From Streptomyces sp. NA04227 (GTDB taxonomy: Bacteria; Actinomycetota; Actinomycetes; Streptomycetales; Streptomycetaceae): a stretch of 64,000 nucleotides of DNA. This document shows, one piece after another, positions 1 to 7,738 of the stretch. The notes below the pieces were generated by a model that ran no database searches, was not told where the DNA came from, and saw only the letters and a program-made list of their open reading frames with translations. The stretch covers positions 5,879,001 through 5,943,000 of the forward strand of contig NZ_CP054918.1 of the NCBI RefSeq assembly GCF_013364195.1. Direction: 5' to 3'. The first letter of the stretch is position 1. Each line of letters starts with the position of its first letter. The position numbers were made by a program, and so were the translations under genes.

Positions 1-479
1 CGGGGAACTGGATTATGAACCGGTACTTCGGCCAGTTCCACCCGTCCCGGCAAGACCAGTGGGTATTCGGTGACCGCGACAGCGGTGCCTTTCTCACCAA
101 GTTCGCCTGGACGGGCATCGTCCGTCACCAACTCGTTAAGGGTGGGGCGTCCCCGGACAACCCCGCGCTTACCGAGTACTGGCAGGACCGCCGCCGCAGG
201 AAGGCGCCGCCGCCGATGGATAAGACCAGTCTTCTCCTGGCGGTCCGGCAGCAGGGGCTTTGTCCTCTCTGCAAACAGGCGCTGATCGTCGGAGCCGAGT
301 ACGAACCAGACAGTCCACGCGAGTGGATCAACTGGTTCGCGGCCTCGAAGAAGATGCTCCACAAGCATCACTTCATCTACCGGCGAGACGGCGGCACGGA
401 CGAGCGGAACAATCTTCGCCTCGTGCACTCCGAATGCCATCGCCAGCACCATGCTGGCGACGGTCAACGGACCACATAA
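1..479 (+). CDS. Group II intron reverse transcriptase/maturase, C-terminal part with HNH endonuclease (5' end outside window)
   Basis: The reading frame is open from the left edge (first full codon at position 3) to the TAA at 477-479, so only about 158 C-terminal residues are present. The end of the maturase thumb/X region is recognisable (YFGQF-PSRQDQWVFGDRDSG, then KGGASPDNPAL-YW). It is followed by an HNH nuclease: CPLC near codon 88, KHHF, NNLRLVHSECHRQHH. Such proteins bind their own intron RNA, help it splice, nick the target DNA and prime reverse transcription. The intron RNA 3' end follows at once (514-590), which fixes the identity. The ATG at 15 is internal, not the true start. 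Catalytic RT motifs lie outside the window, so activity cannot be judged. Confidence 0.88.
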   Translation, partial: GNWIMNRYFGQFHPSRQDQWVFGDRDSGAFLTKFAWTGIVRHQLVKGGASPDNPALTEYWQDRRRRKAPPPMDKTSLLLAVRQQGLCPLCKQALIVGAEYEPDSPREWINWFAASKKMLHKHHFIYRRDGGTDERNNLRLVHSECHRQHHAGDGQRTT

Positions 480-513
480 CCCTGCTGACCTGCGAAGCCC
501 TCGGGGCTTGCTT

Positions 514-590
514 GAGCCGAGCTGCGGGGAAAGCCCGCATGGCCGGTTCTTAGGGGGCCGGGGTCCAGCAATGGACTCCGGCTACCCGAC
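514..590 (+). ncRNA. Group II intron RNA domains V and VI (3' end of intron)
   Basis: Domain V runs 514-549. It starts GAGCCG and ends CGGTTC, which pair as the basal helix, and has an internal bulge and a TGCGGG/CCCGCA upper helix capped by GAAA(G). Domain VI is a helix of 557-567 with 572-582 capped by GCAA at 568-571. Below it G556 can pair with U583 and 553-555 with 585-587, leaving A584 bulged. A584 is seven nucleotides before C590, the usual distance between the branch-point adenosine and the 3' splice site, so the intron probably ends at 590. The 5' domains I-IV lie upstream, mostly outside the window. The first base of the interrupted istA exon is 591. Confidence 0.85.
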
Positions 591-1687
591 AACTCTACGT
601 TCAAGAGGCCCGGCCTCGGATCGCGGATGAACTGGGCATCACGCCGAAGCAGTTGGCGGGCATGCACCGCCGCTTCGAGGTGATCCCGGGCGCTCAGGCC
701 CAGGTCGACTGGGGCGACGAGGGCAAGATCCTCGCCCACATGGGATCGCCGAAGGTCTACTCGTTCCATATGACGTTGTCGTACTCCCGCGATCCGTTCT
801 GTTGCTTCACCACCAGTCAGGACCTGCAGACGTTCTTCGACTGCCATCGCAGGGCATTCGCCCACTTCGGCGGGGTCCCGATGACGATCGTCTACGACCG
901 CACCAAGACCGTCGTGCGCCGTCATGTCGCCCCGGGCGAGGCGGTCCCGCTGCACCCGGAAGCGGTCGGCTTCGCCGGGCACTACGACTTCGACATCGAC
1001 GTTCTGGCTGCCTACCGGCCGCAGGGCAAAGGCCGGGTCGAACGGCAGGTCCTCATCGTCCGTGATCACGTGCTGTCCGGCCGGGCGTTCTCCTCGATCG
1101 AGGAGATGGACGCCGCCTTCGTGGCCTGGGTGCCGCAGCGCCGGGCTCAGGCCCACCGGACGCACCAGCAGATCATCGGCGAGCGAGCTGCCCGCGATCA
1201 TGCAGCTCTGCGACCGCTGCCGCCGGCGCCGTATCTCGTGACGGAACGGCATCTGAGGCCGGTCGGGAAGGACTGTCTGGTGGCCTTCGCCGGCAATCTC
1301 TACTCGGTCCCGGCCCGCAAGGTCCGTCCTCGTCAACTGGTGGAGATCAGGGCCACGAAATCGCAGATCATGCTGCACTCCACCGACGCATCCGGCGAGA
1401 CGCTGCTGGCCATGCACGCGCGGGCAGTTGGCCGCGGAGCCCGTGTGGTTGAGGAGACGCACTGGGACGGACTCCCCACTGGCAAGAACCGCCGCACCAC
1501 CACCGGCGACACTGCACCCCGACCCCGGCCGCAGCCCCGCGGCGAGGAGATGGGGCCGTTGCAGGCTCTGCTCAACCGGGCTGCCGCCACTCGGATCGAG
1601 GTCGGCCGTCGGCCCCTGTCGGTCTATGACGAACTGACCGGGACTCGCCCCTTCACCACCAACCCCACGAAGAAGGAGTCCTCTTGA
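591..1687 (+). pseudogene. istA: IS21-family transposase IstA, 3' exon (gene split by group II intron)
   Basis: The frame is open directly from the intron junction (LYVQEARPRIADELGIT...) to TGA at 1685-1687. It carries the retroviral-integrase-type DDE core: VDWGDEG near the start, IVYDRTKTVV, then GKGRVERQV with the glutamate. The C-terminal beta-rich domain and a KR-rich tail follow. IstA cuts and joins the element ends with IstB as helper. The TTG at 653 could restart translation, but it would lie only about 17 codons before the first catalytic aspartate and drop the N-terminal DNA-binding region. If the intron still splices, full IstA could be made; otherwise this is a broken gene. Confidence 0.85.
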
Positions 1688-2454
1688 GCGAGCTGACCGG
1701 CAACCGCATCCGCACCACGGCCGGCAAGCTCGGCCTGCCCCACCTGGCGGAAACGATCAACGAGTGCATTCGCCGCGCCGACGAGGGAAAGCTCGGTTAC
1801 CTGGACTTCCTCGACCTGGTCCTCTCGGAGGAACTGGCCGTTCGCGATGACCGCCGCTTCCGCAACGGCCTGCGGCTGTCCAAGCTGCCGCACCACAAGA
1901 CGCTCGATGAGTACGACTTTTCGTTCCAGCCAGAGCTCGACCCGCGCAAGGTCAAAGACCTCGCGACGCTGTCCTTCGTCGAGGCCAAGGCCAACGCGGC
2001 CCTATTGGGTCCGCCGGGGGTCGGCAAGACGCATATCGCGGTCGCGCTGGCCGTCGCCGCCTGTCGAGCCGGTTACTCCATCTACTTCACCAGCCTCGAC
2101 GACATGGTCCGCCAGCTCAAGGCCGCCGAGGCCGCCGGACGGCTGACCAGCAAACTCACCACCTACCTGCGGCCGGGCGTCCTCGTCGTCGACGAGGTGG
2201 GATATCAGCCCCTGGAGCGGGCGGAGGCGAACCTTGTCTTCCAGGTGATTTCCAAGCGCTACGAGAAGGGTTCGATCATCCTGACCTCGAACAAGACCTT
2301 CAGCGAATGGGGCCAGGTCTTCGGTGACGAAGTCCTGGCCACCGCAATCCTCGACCGACTCCTGCACCACTGCGACGTGGTCTCCATCAACGGCCCGAGC
2401 TACCGGCTCAAGAACCGCCTCCAGGCCATCGAGCGCGAGAACGAAGTGGCCTAA
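1684..2454 (+). CDS. istB: IS21-family helper ATPase IstB
   Basis: 256 residues, normal for IstB. It is an AAA+ ATPase with Walker A GPPGVGKTH (about residues 103-111) and Walker B VLVVDEVGY (about 163-171), followed by the family-typical SNKTFSEWG and an arginine-rich C-terminus. IstB bends target DNA and stimulates IstA. The start is TTG at 1684, inside a TTGA overlap with the istA stop, implying translational coupling. The last 82 bases of the gene lie within a tandemly repeated 136-bp unit. The frame is intact, so IstB itself may be functional. Confidence 0.92.
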   Translation: MSELTGNRIRTTAGKLGLPHLAETINECIRRADEGKLGYLDFLDLVLSEELAVRDDRRFRNGLRLSKLPHHKTLDEYDFSFQPELDPRKVKDLATLSFVEAKANAALLGPPGVGKTHIAVALAVAACRAGYSIYFTSLDDMVRQLKAAEAAGRLTSKLTTYLRPGVLVVDEVGYQPLERAEANLVFQVISKRYEKGSIILTSNKTFSEWGQVFGDEVLATAILDRLLHHCDVVSINGPSYRLKNRLQAIERENEVA

Positions 2455-2645
2455 CAACTGGGGACGTTCACTCGTACGTCAGTGGGGACAAAACCAAGTA
2501 CACGGACACGACGTGGTCTCCATCAACGGCCCGAGCTACCGGCTCAAGAACCGCCTCCAGGCCATCGAGCGCGAGAACGAAGTGGCCTAACAACTGGGGA
2601 CGTTCACTCGTACGTCAGTGGGGACAAAACCAAGTACACGGACAC
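2373..2645 (+). repeat. 136-bp exact tandem duplication of the istB end and IS21 terminus
   Basis: The stretch from 2373 (istB codons for DVVSINGPSYRLKNRL...) through the stop codon and the IS terminal sequence to about 2509 recurs at an offset of exactly 136 bases, up to 2645. I saw no mismatch. The second copy cannot be expressed as an istB 3' end unless fused. Perfect identity suggests a recent slippage or unequal-exchange event at the IS end. Confidence 0.93.
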
Positions 2646-3136
2646 CAGGGGAATCAGTGCCTGGCTGTCGTGCAGGTTCGCCCCCGAGATTCCGACGGAC
2701 AGAGGCAGACCAGTCCGCTCGGTGATTAAGTGGATCTTCGACCCGTACTTGCCCCGGTCGACAGGATTCGGGCCTGTCAGATCCCCCTTTTCAGGGCCCT
2801 CATGTTCACGGAGTCGATTGCGCAGCGGGACCAGTCCAACTCGCCGCGGGAGCCGAGCTCGTCGAGGACCAGACGGTGGAGCTTCGCCCACACCCTGGCC
2901 TTCGACCACTCCGTGAAGCGCCGGTGAGCTGTCGCTCCCGACGGCCCGAATGAGGCGGACGGCAGCTGCTGCCAGGTGCAGCCCGACGTGGCCACGAACA
3001 CGATCGCAGCCAGGACCTCCCGGTCACCATGCCGCCGCCGACCTCCCCCTTGCGGCCGGGTCGGCGTCTCCGGCACCACCCGCTGGAACAACTCCCACAA
3101 CTCTTCCGGCACTAGCCGCTCAACGATCCCCACCAC
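2645..3136 (-). pseudogene. IS5-family transposase, two-frame, C-terminally truncated
   Basis: From the GTG at 3136 the first frame gives VGIVERLVPEELWELFQRVVP..., then GCTWQQLP and an RRFTEWSKARVW motif, ending RALKRGI. A second frame (-1) continues DLTGPNPVDRGKYGSKIHLI...GLPLSVGISGANLHDSQALIPL. The switch lies at an A4G5 run near 2793-2801, a plausible programmed -1 slippery site of the kind used by IS427-group elements. The protein then ends where IS21 sequence begins at 2644, so the catalytic C-terminus with the DDE glutamate is lost. Non-functional. Confidence 0.85.
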
Positions 3137-3175
3137 GACCGACAGCCTACCGAGCCAGCCAAATGAGATGGCTTC
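2645..3175 (-). mobile_element. IS5-family element (IS427-like), truncated by IS21 insertion
   Basis: Read on the minus strand, the element begins at about 3175 with GAAGCCATCTCATTTGG, which resembles the terminal repeat of the second IS5-family element at 5329 (GAGGACATCTGATC). It is preceded by TTA (3176-3178 read on the minus strand), the trinucleotide also seen flanking that element. The distal end is missing: the IS21 element abuts at 2644/2645. On the other side it cuts the toxin gene just upstream of its Hint domain. Confidence 0.75.
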
Positions 3176-3929
3176 TAAGAAGGGGGTGGGTTGCAAGTGC
3201 TTCCTGGCAGGCACCGACGTCCTCATGGCCGACGGCTCGACCGCCGACATCGAAGACGTTGACGTAGGCGACAAGGTCTTGGCGACTGATCCCATGACGG
3301 GCAAGACAGAGCCCCGCCGAGTGACGCATCTGATCCGCACCGAAGCGGACAAGAAGTTCAACAAGCTTTCCATCGCTACCGATCAGGGGATCGAGTCCCT
3401 GACTGCGACACACGAGCACCCCTTCTGGTCCCCGTCCGAGAAGGACTGGATCCCGGCCCGCGGCCTGAAGCCGGGAATGACCCTCCGCACCGACAAGGGC
3501 GAAACGGTCATCGTCACCGCCAACAAGCCCTTCACCAAGCATGCGAGGACGTACAACCTCACGGTGGAGGGGTTGCATACATACTATGTACTCGCTGGTC
3601 AGACGCCGGTACTCGTTCACAACAGCAACATCAACTGCAACTCGCTCACGCGTGCACAGTCTGACGATGTTGCCAATTTCTTGGGATACACGAAGACCAA
3701 AATGAAATCTGCAGGCGGGGCCCCGATTTGGGAGAACAAGAAGGCTGGAGGTGGTCAACCTCGGTATATCACCTACGATCGGACCGGGCATAACAAGCAG
3801 GCGGTATTCAAGGGTGCCAGCTTCCGTAATCCTTTCCAGTCGACGAAGGATTCGGCTCGGGACGGAACGTATGGGCTGGATGTATCCCCGACAGGAGAGG
3901 TGTTGGGTCTCAAGTGGCTAGCCAAATGA
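3168..3929 (+). pseudogene. Polymorphic toxin C-terminal remnant: Hint (pretoxin) domain plus Ntox21-like toxin
   Basis: The remnant starts at the IS5 junction (3176). The first in-frame ATG, at 3168, is supplied by the IS end. A Hint domain opens with CFLAGTDVLMADGS and closes about 130 residues later with TPVLVHN, the self-cleavage block used to release toxins. It is followed by about 100 residues containing LGYTKTKMKS, RYITYDRTGHN, ASFRNP and GTYGLDVSPTG, which I recognise as resembling the Ntox21 (toxin C-terminal domain) family, thought to be RNases. The delivery and repeat regions expected upstream are gone, deleted by the IS events. A product of up to 253 residues could be made without export signals. 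The stop overlaps the next gene by ATGA. Confidence 0.75.
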
Positions 3930-4789
3930 CAGCCGAGCTTGTCGTCAGCCCGAGCGACCAACATGTGCGAGCCTCCCTGGCTGAGGCGTCGGCCTGGAGT
4001 GCCTACGCGGTGGATTTGCGGAGGTTGCTCAACGTGGTGATCGAGGAATGCGGAGCTGACCGTCTTGAGGTCAGTGAGTTGCTGGTCAGCCAACCGCTCC
4101 CTGACCGCTACTGGAGGCTCCGCAACGGGATGCAGGCCAAGCCGGCGGAGGCGATAGATCTCGCTGAGCGGATGGCGGCTGGGTTCGGACCATACTGCCG
4201 GCTGATCACGCCGGGGCGGCTTCGCGTCGAGTCGGGATGGGATGGGGCGATCCATCTCTCAATGGATCCAGCGGTGGCCAATTCGCTTACCGGGCTCGCT
4301 GGCGACAACCTGTCTCTTGAGTGGCGCGCCTCGGAACCGGAGCCTGAGGAGGAGCCAAGACTTGTCGATGACGTCGTGGATGACGAGTTTTGGGGCTCGG
4401 TTGGAGCGGCGACCGATGGGATGGTCCTCTTGTGTGAGCGCTGGGCGCACGGTGCTTACGGCTGCCGATGGTTCCGGGTGACCGCGGGAAATGTAGCGGA
4501 GGTGGCACAGGCTGTACGGCCTCGCTCGCTCCTCTGCGTTGTGGCAAACCCGAACCTGCGGCTCGACTCGGGACTATTGGACGAAGATTTCACTGCGTTC
4601 GAAGCCCCACTCACGCCTGGCCAGCTCATTTACTGCGCCTACCCAGGAGGGGTCGATAGTCTCGCCGAAGTAACGGACAGGGGATTGTCGTTCATGCTGG
4701 CGGAAGTGGTATTGGCTGGGTGGTGCGCCGTGGTGCCGGATTCGGACGGCGTAGTCAGAACGGCATGGGAGAGCCCTGGTGAGGGCTGA
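3926..4789 (+). CDS. Probable immunity protein for the Hint/Ntox21-like toxin (unrecognised family)
   Basis: The ATG at 3926 overlaps the toxin stop (ATGA), the classic toxin-immunity arrangement. The 287-residue product is acidic, with no signal peptide or membrane segment. The first about 90 residues look helical (LAEASAWSAYAVDLRRLLNVVIEECG). An acidic linker EPEPEEEPRLVDDVVDDEFW separates this from a C-terminal part rich in beta-type sequence. I do not recognise the family. The immunity role is inferred from position and coupling, not homology. The alternative GTG at 3914 would overlap the toxin frame more deeply. The frame is intact although the toxin gene is decapitated, as expected if residual toxin must still be neutralised. 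Confidence 0.6.
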   Translation: MTAELVVSPSDQHVRASLAEASAWSAYAVDLRRLLNVVIEECGADRLEVSELLVSQPLPDRYWRLRNGMQAKPAEAIDLAERMAAGFGPYCRLITPGRLRVESGWDGAIHLSMDPAVANSLTGLAGDNLSLEWRASEPEPEEEPRLVDDVVDDEFWGSVGAATDGMVLLCERWAHGAYGCRWFRVTAGNVAEVAQAVRPRSLLCVVANPNLRLDSGLLDEDFTAFEAPLTPGQLIYCAYPGGVDSLAEVTDRGLSFMLAEVVLAGWCAVVPDSDGVVRTAWESPGEG

Positions 4790-5325
4790 GGGGCGAGGCG
4801 GGGGTCATCTCAAGGAATAGTCGGTTCGCGATCGCAGTGATCGGTGATCCCTCGTCGGAGGGCGGCGTCTCGTCGGCTTCCGAGGCCGCCGGTAGTATTT
4901 AGTCGGAGGCTTCTCCGAATCGTTCCCGATGGACCTGAGTTTCTGAACGGTGGGTGACTATCTCGAAGTTGGGAGAGAGTCCTGAAGGAGCTTGAGGCGA
5001 GTAAGTATTCGATCTCGCGCCTCAAGCTCCTCGATCGCGGACCCGGAGACCGCTAACGTCATCTTCTGCTGTCCTATTTACTGGGAAAGGGAAGCTGTCG
5101 CGACATGGCGCAATGTCAGAAGTAGGGGGCGCAGTAAGTAGCCGTCGGTAGCCACTGAAGTTTGCCAATCAGCGACGGAGATCCTTCGCAGACTCCTGGC
5201 CAGCGATGGCCGAGACCAGGCCGACCGTCGCGCGCACCGTGACCGCGAAAGCGAAACGGCCAAGTAGGTTGCTGTTTTGGCATGCGCAAGAAAGGCCCTG
5301 ACCGGCGTTTCCGATGGGCAGGGCC
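4790..5325. other. Intergenic region without recognisable gene
   Basis: About 535 bases, visibly AT-richer than the core genome. It contains a strong inverted repeat (4987-5030) and a terminator-like hairpin (5292-5327) against which the next IS5-family element has inserted. I see no ORF with Streptomyces-like codon use here, and no credible tRNA. Confidence 0.6.
4987..5030 (+). terminator. Large hairpin downstream of the immunity gene
   Basis: The 13-base arm GGAGCTTGAGGCG (4987-4999) is perfectly complementary to CGCCTCAAGCTCC (5018-5030), with an 18-base AT-richer loop. It lies about 200 bases after the immunity stop, with no clear T-run. It could be a terminator or a remnant end of another element. 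Confidence 0.45.
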
Positions 5326-5327
5326 TT
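5292..5327 (+). terminator. Terminator-like hairpin flanking IS insertion
   Basis: The nine-base arms AAGGCCCTG (5292-5300) and CAGGGCCTT (5319-5327) are perfectly complementary. The hairpin ends exactly at the TTA where the IS5-family element begins, suggesting insertion into the T-rich foot of a terminator. Confidence 0.6.
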
Positions 5328-5328
5328 A

Positions 5329-6271
5329 GAGGACATCTGATCTACGTTGTGGGCGGTTTGATCCTTTTGCTGTGACCAAGCCTGCCATGAGTCGTTGCAC
5401 CTCGAGTGACTTCTCGGCGCCCGTATCGCAGCGACGTATCCGACGCCCGATGGGCTTTGCTCGAGCCGGTGTTCACGGCTTGGCGTGCTGGGCGAACTGG
5501 CCCCGGAACGGCCGCACGAGTGCATGACCTGAGAGAGATCGTGAACGCGATCCTCTACGTCAACCGCACCGGGATCCCGCGGGAGTACCTGCCACACGAC
5601 TTCCCGCCGTTCAAGACCGTCTACGACTACTACGCCAAGTGGGAAGCGGACGGAACCACCGAGCAGGTCCACGACCTGCTGCGGGACAAGGCCCGCCGGG
5701 CGAATGCCCGAAGCGGGGCACCGTCCGCGGCGGTGGTGGACGCGCAGAGCGTGAAGACCTCGAGCAATGCTGCCGAAGACAGCCAGGGCATCGACGCCGG
5801 CAAAAAGATCAAAGGGCGCAAGCGCCACCTGATCACCGACACCCTCGGACTGGTCCTGACCGTCCTCATCACCGCCGCCTCCGTCCACGACTCCACCGGC
5901 GGCAAGCAGGCACTGACCGAGCTGGCGGCGACCCATCCGACTGTGACCAAGGTCTGGGCCGACGGCGGCTACCAGACCAGCGTCATCCAGCACGGCGCCC
6001 GCCTCGGAATCGACGTCGAAGTGGTGCAGCGACCAAGGGTGAAGGGCTTCCAGCCGTTGCCCAAGCGGTGGGTGATCGAGCGGACCTTCGGCTGACTGAT
6101 GCAGCACCGCCGCCTGGCGCGCGACTACGAAGCCCTACCGCAGAGATCCCGAACGATGATCCACTGGGCCATGGCTAACAAAATGAGCCGCGAACTCACC
6201 GGAGAATCCGCACCAACCTGGCGAATCGAAACAGACACTCAAAACCGCGTGAACGCTGATCAGATGCCCTC
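5329..6271 (+). mobile_element. IS5-family element (943 bp) with inverted repeats and TTA target duplication
   Basis: The left end GAGGACATCTGATC (from 5329) and right end GATCAGATGCCCTC (to 6271) are inverted repeats. With the flanking bases, 19 of 23 positions match. The element is flanked by TTA at 5326-5328 and TTA at 6272-6274, a three-base target duplication consistent with the IS427-type IS5 group. It contains one transposase gene with an in-frame stop. It almost touches the next IS at 6277. Confidence 0.85.
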
Positions 6272-6275
6272 TTAG
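5406..6275 (+). pseudogene. IS5-family transposase with premature TGA
   Basis: Starting at GTG 5406 (MTSRRPYRSDVSDARWALLEP), the frame shows typical DDE transposase blocks: VVDAQSVKTS with the first Asp, ADGGYQ with the second, and WVIERTFG before the catalytic Glu region. It stops at TGA 6093-6095. The same frame continues LMQHRRLARDYEALPQRSRTMIHWAM to TAG 6273-6275. Relatives have Trp at the TGA (FGWLM-HRRLARDYE), so a single G-to-A change (TGG to TGA) explains it. The truncated product keeps the WVIERTFG block but loses the conserved RRLARDYE tail, so the gene is probably inactive unless read through. Confidence 0.88.
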
Positions 6276-6276
6276 A

Positions 6277-7156
6277 GGTCCTAACAGAACCCGTTGATGG
6301 TGTGACTGTCGGCTCGGATGTTCGTTGGCCTGTTCGTGGGAAAGAGGGATGCTCGGCCGTGGATCGTCTCGGACGAACTGTGGTCACTGATCGAACCGTT
6401 GCTGCCGAAGCCTGGGCCGAAGCTGGTCGCGGGACGGCCGCGGGTGCCTGACCGTCAGGCGCTCTGCGGGATCCTGTTTGTCCTGCACACCGGCATCCAG
6501 TGGGAGTACCTGCCTCAGGAACTCGGCTTCGGTTCTGGCATGACGTGCTGGCGGCGTCTGGCCGCTTGGAACGAGGCTGGCGTGTGGGAGCGACTGCATG
6601 CAGTCCTTCTGACGAAGTTGCGGGTGGCGAAGCAGTTGGACTGGTCCCGGGCGGTGATCGACTCCAGCCATGTGCGGGCCGCTCGGCGAGGCCCAAAAGC
6701 GGACCGAGCCCGGTCGACCGCGCACGGCCGGGCAGCAAGCACCACGTCCTCGTCGACGGGTAGGGCATCCCGCTCGCGGTGTCGCTGACCGGAGGAAACC
6801 GCAACGACGTGACTCAGCTGATGCCCTTGCTCGCGAAGGTCCCGTCCGTCCCCGGTCTGGTCGGGCGACCACGACGACGGCCCGACACCCTGCTCGGCGA
6901 CCGGGGCTACGACCACGACAAGTAGCCGACTTGTCTGGGCGCAGGGCATCAAACCCGTGATCGCACGCCGCGGCGTCCCACACGGATCCGGCCTTGGCAT
7001 TCACCGATGGGTCGTCGAGCGCACCATCGCCTGGCTCCACGGCTTCAGACGCCTGCGAATCCGGTGGGAACGACGCGACGACATCCACGAAGCCTTCCTC
7101 GGCCTCGCCACATGCCTCATCACCCACCGACACGTCCAACGCCTTTGTTAAGGGCC
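6277..7156 (+). mobile_element. Decayed IS5-family element
   Basis: The left end at about 6277-6295 (GTCCTAACAGAACCCGTT) and right end at about 7138-7156 (AACGCCTTTGTTAAGGGCC) are imperfect inverted repeats. They enclose a degenerate transposase. The right end joins a gene remnant (7157-7290) and the left end lies only about five bases from the preceding IS. Boundaries are good to a few bases only. Confidence 0.65.
6318..7151 (+). pseudogene. IS5-family transposase, multiply disrupted
   Basis: The first frame gives SDELWSLIEPLLPKPGPK..., GRPRVPDRQALCGILFVLHTG and EYLPQELGFGSGMTCWRRL..., with the first catalytic Asp in VIDSSHVRAA. After a CAAAAG site the -1 frame continues SGPSPVDRARPGSKHHVLVDG, then hits TAG where relatives read on into GIPL. 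GIPLAVSLTGGNRNDVTQL...LLGDRGYDHDK follows, then another TAG and a frame change. The final part PVIARRGVPHGSGLGIHRWVVERTIAWLHGF...THRHVQRL is in a third frame. The first shift may be programmed, but the internal stops and second shift are lesions. Confidence 0.85.
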
Positions 7157-7290
7157 GGAAGGAGTTGGAAGCCCAGGAACTGTTGACCGTCAAGCGCGAG
7201 CCGCAGGGCACCTTCTACGACTTCACGCGGCTGAGGAACGCCTATCAACTCAGCCTGGAGCGACTGAAGGACTCGCCTTCCTGGACTTGA
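7150..7290 (+). pseudogene. C-terminal remnant of an unidentified gene truncated by the IS
   Basis: From the IS end the frame reads GRKELEAQELLTVKREPQGTFYDFTRLRNAYQLSLERLKDSPSW and stops at 7288-7290. The pattern of a short helix, a LLTV-R beta hairpin and a long amphipathic helix looks like the end of a winged-helix DNA-binding protein of the type found on actinomycete mobile elements. That is a guess from style. The 5' part is gone. Confidence 0.5.
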
Positions 7291-7346
7291 TGGAGCGGCG
7301 CTTGCCTCTATCGCAGGTCTGTCGCGATCAGTGCGAAGCAATGAGA

Positions 7347-7382
7347 AAGAGCGGGACCCAGTGAGACTGGTTCCCGCTCTCT
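7347..7382 (-). terminator. Hairpin terminator downstream of tRNA-Arg
   Basis: AGAGCGGGA and TCCCGCTCT arms with an inner CCAG/CTGG pair form a stem between the tRNA 3' end and the accessory region. On the minus strand it is followed by a T-rich stretch, so it would terminate the tRNA transcript. Confidence 0.65.
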
Positions 7383-7435
7383 TCTGTCGGCATCCGCCCT
7401 GGTCAGCGCTTTGCTTTCTGCTGTTCCTCGGCGAG

Positions 7436-7507
7436 TGCCCCCGGCAGGATTCGAACCTGCGCACACGGCTCCGGAGGCCGTTGCTCTATCCCCTGAGCTA
7501 CGGGGGC
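7436..7507 (-). tRNA. tRNA-Arg (anticodon CCG)
   Basis: On the minus strand a 72-base cloverleaf is seen: acceptor GCCCCCG/CGGGGGC with discriminator A, D arm containing AGCTCAGGGGATAGAGC, anticodon stem-loop ACGGCCTCCGGAGCCGT with anticodon CCG, and T arm GCAGGTTCGAATCCTGC. CCA is not encoded. It reads CGG codons. The 3' end faces the IS-rich segment, the usual orientation for an integration site in a tRNA gene. Confidence 0.95.
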
Positions 7508-7738
7508 GTGTCTCGCGCTCTGCGCGGCGACGAGTAGAACCCTACCAGCTCCAAGAGGGTCCTCATGAACAGGTATTTACGGGTGGGGGCCATGATCGTC
7601 CGGCGTCCGGCAGTGGCCCTCGGAGGGTCTGTGCGGCACCCCGTCCCCGTCCTCCGGTCCGGAACCCCTCCCTCCCCCTCGCGGGTGGAAAAAGGGAAAA
7701 CCCGGACGGCGGGGTGGGGGGCGTCCTACTCTCGATGT

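Larger units (their letters stand above)
1..2644 (+). mobile_element. IS21-family element interrupted by a group II intron (left part outside window)
   Basis: istA and istB overlap by four bases as in IS21-family elements. The right end, read inward on the minus strand, begins TGTCCGTGTACTTGG and contains a TTTTGTCCCCA block, typical of this family. The element ends at about 2644, where sequence switches to an IS5-family transposase on the other strand, so the IS21 element inserted into an older IS5 copy. The intron occupies positions up to 590. The left terminus and first part of istA are not in the window. Confidence 0.8.

Noticed and set aside
557..590. Domain VI of the group II intron lacking a branch-point A (hydrolytic type)
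   Set aside because: The upper helix is fully paired, but extending the helix through 553-556 with 583-587 leaves A584 bulged at the standard distance from the 3' end, so a normal branch point is present.
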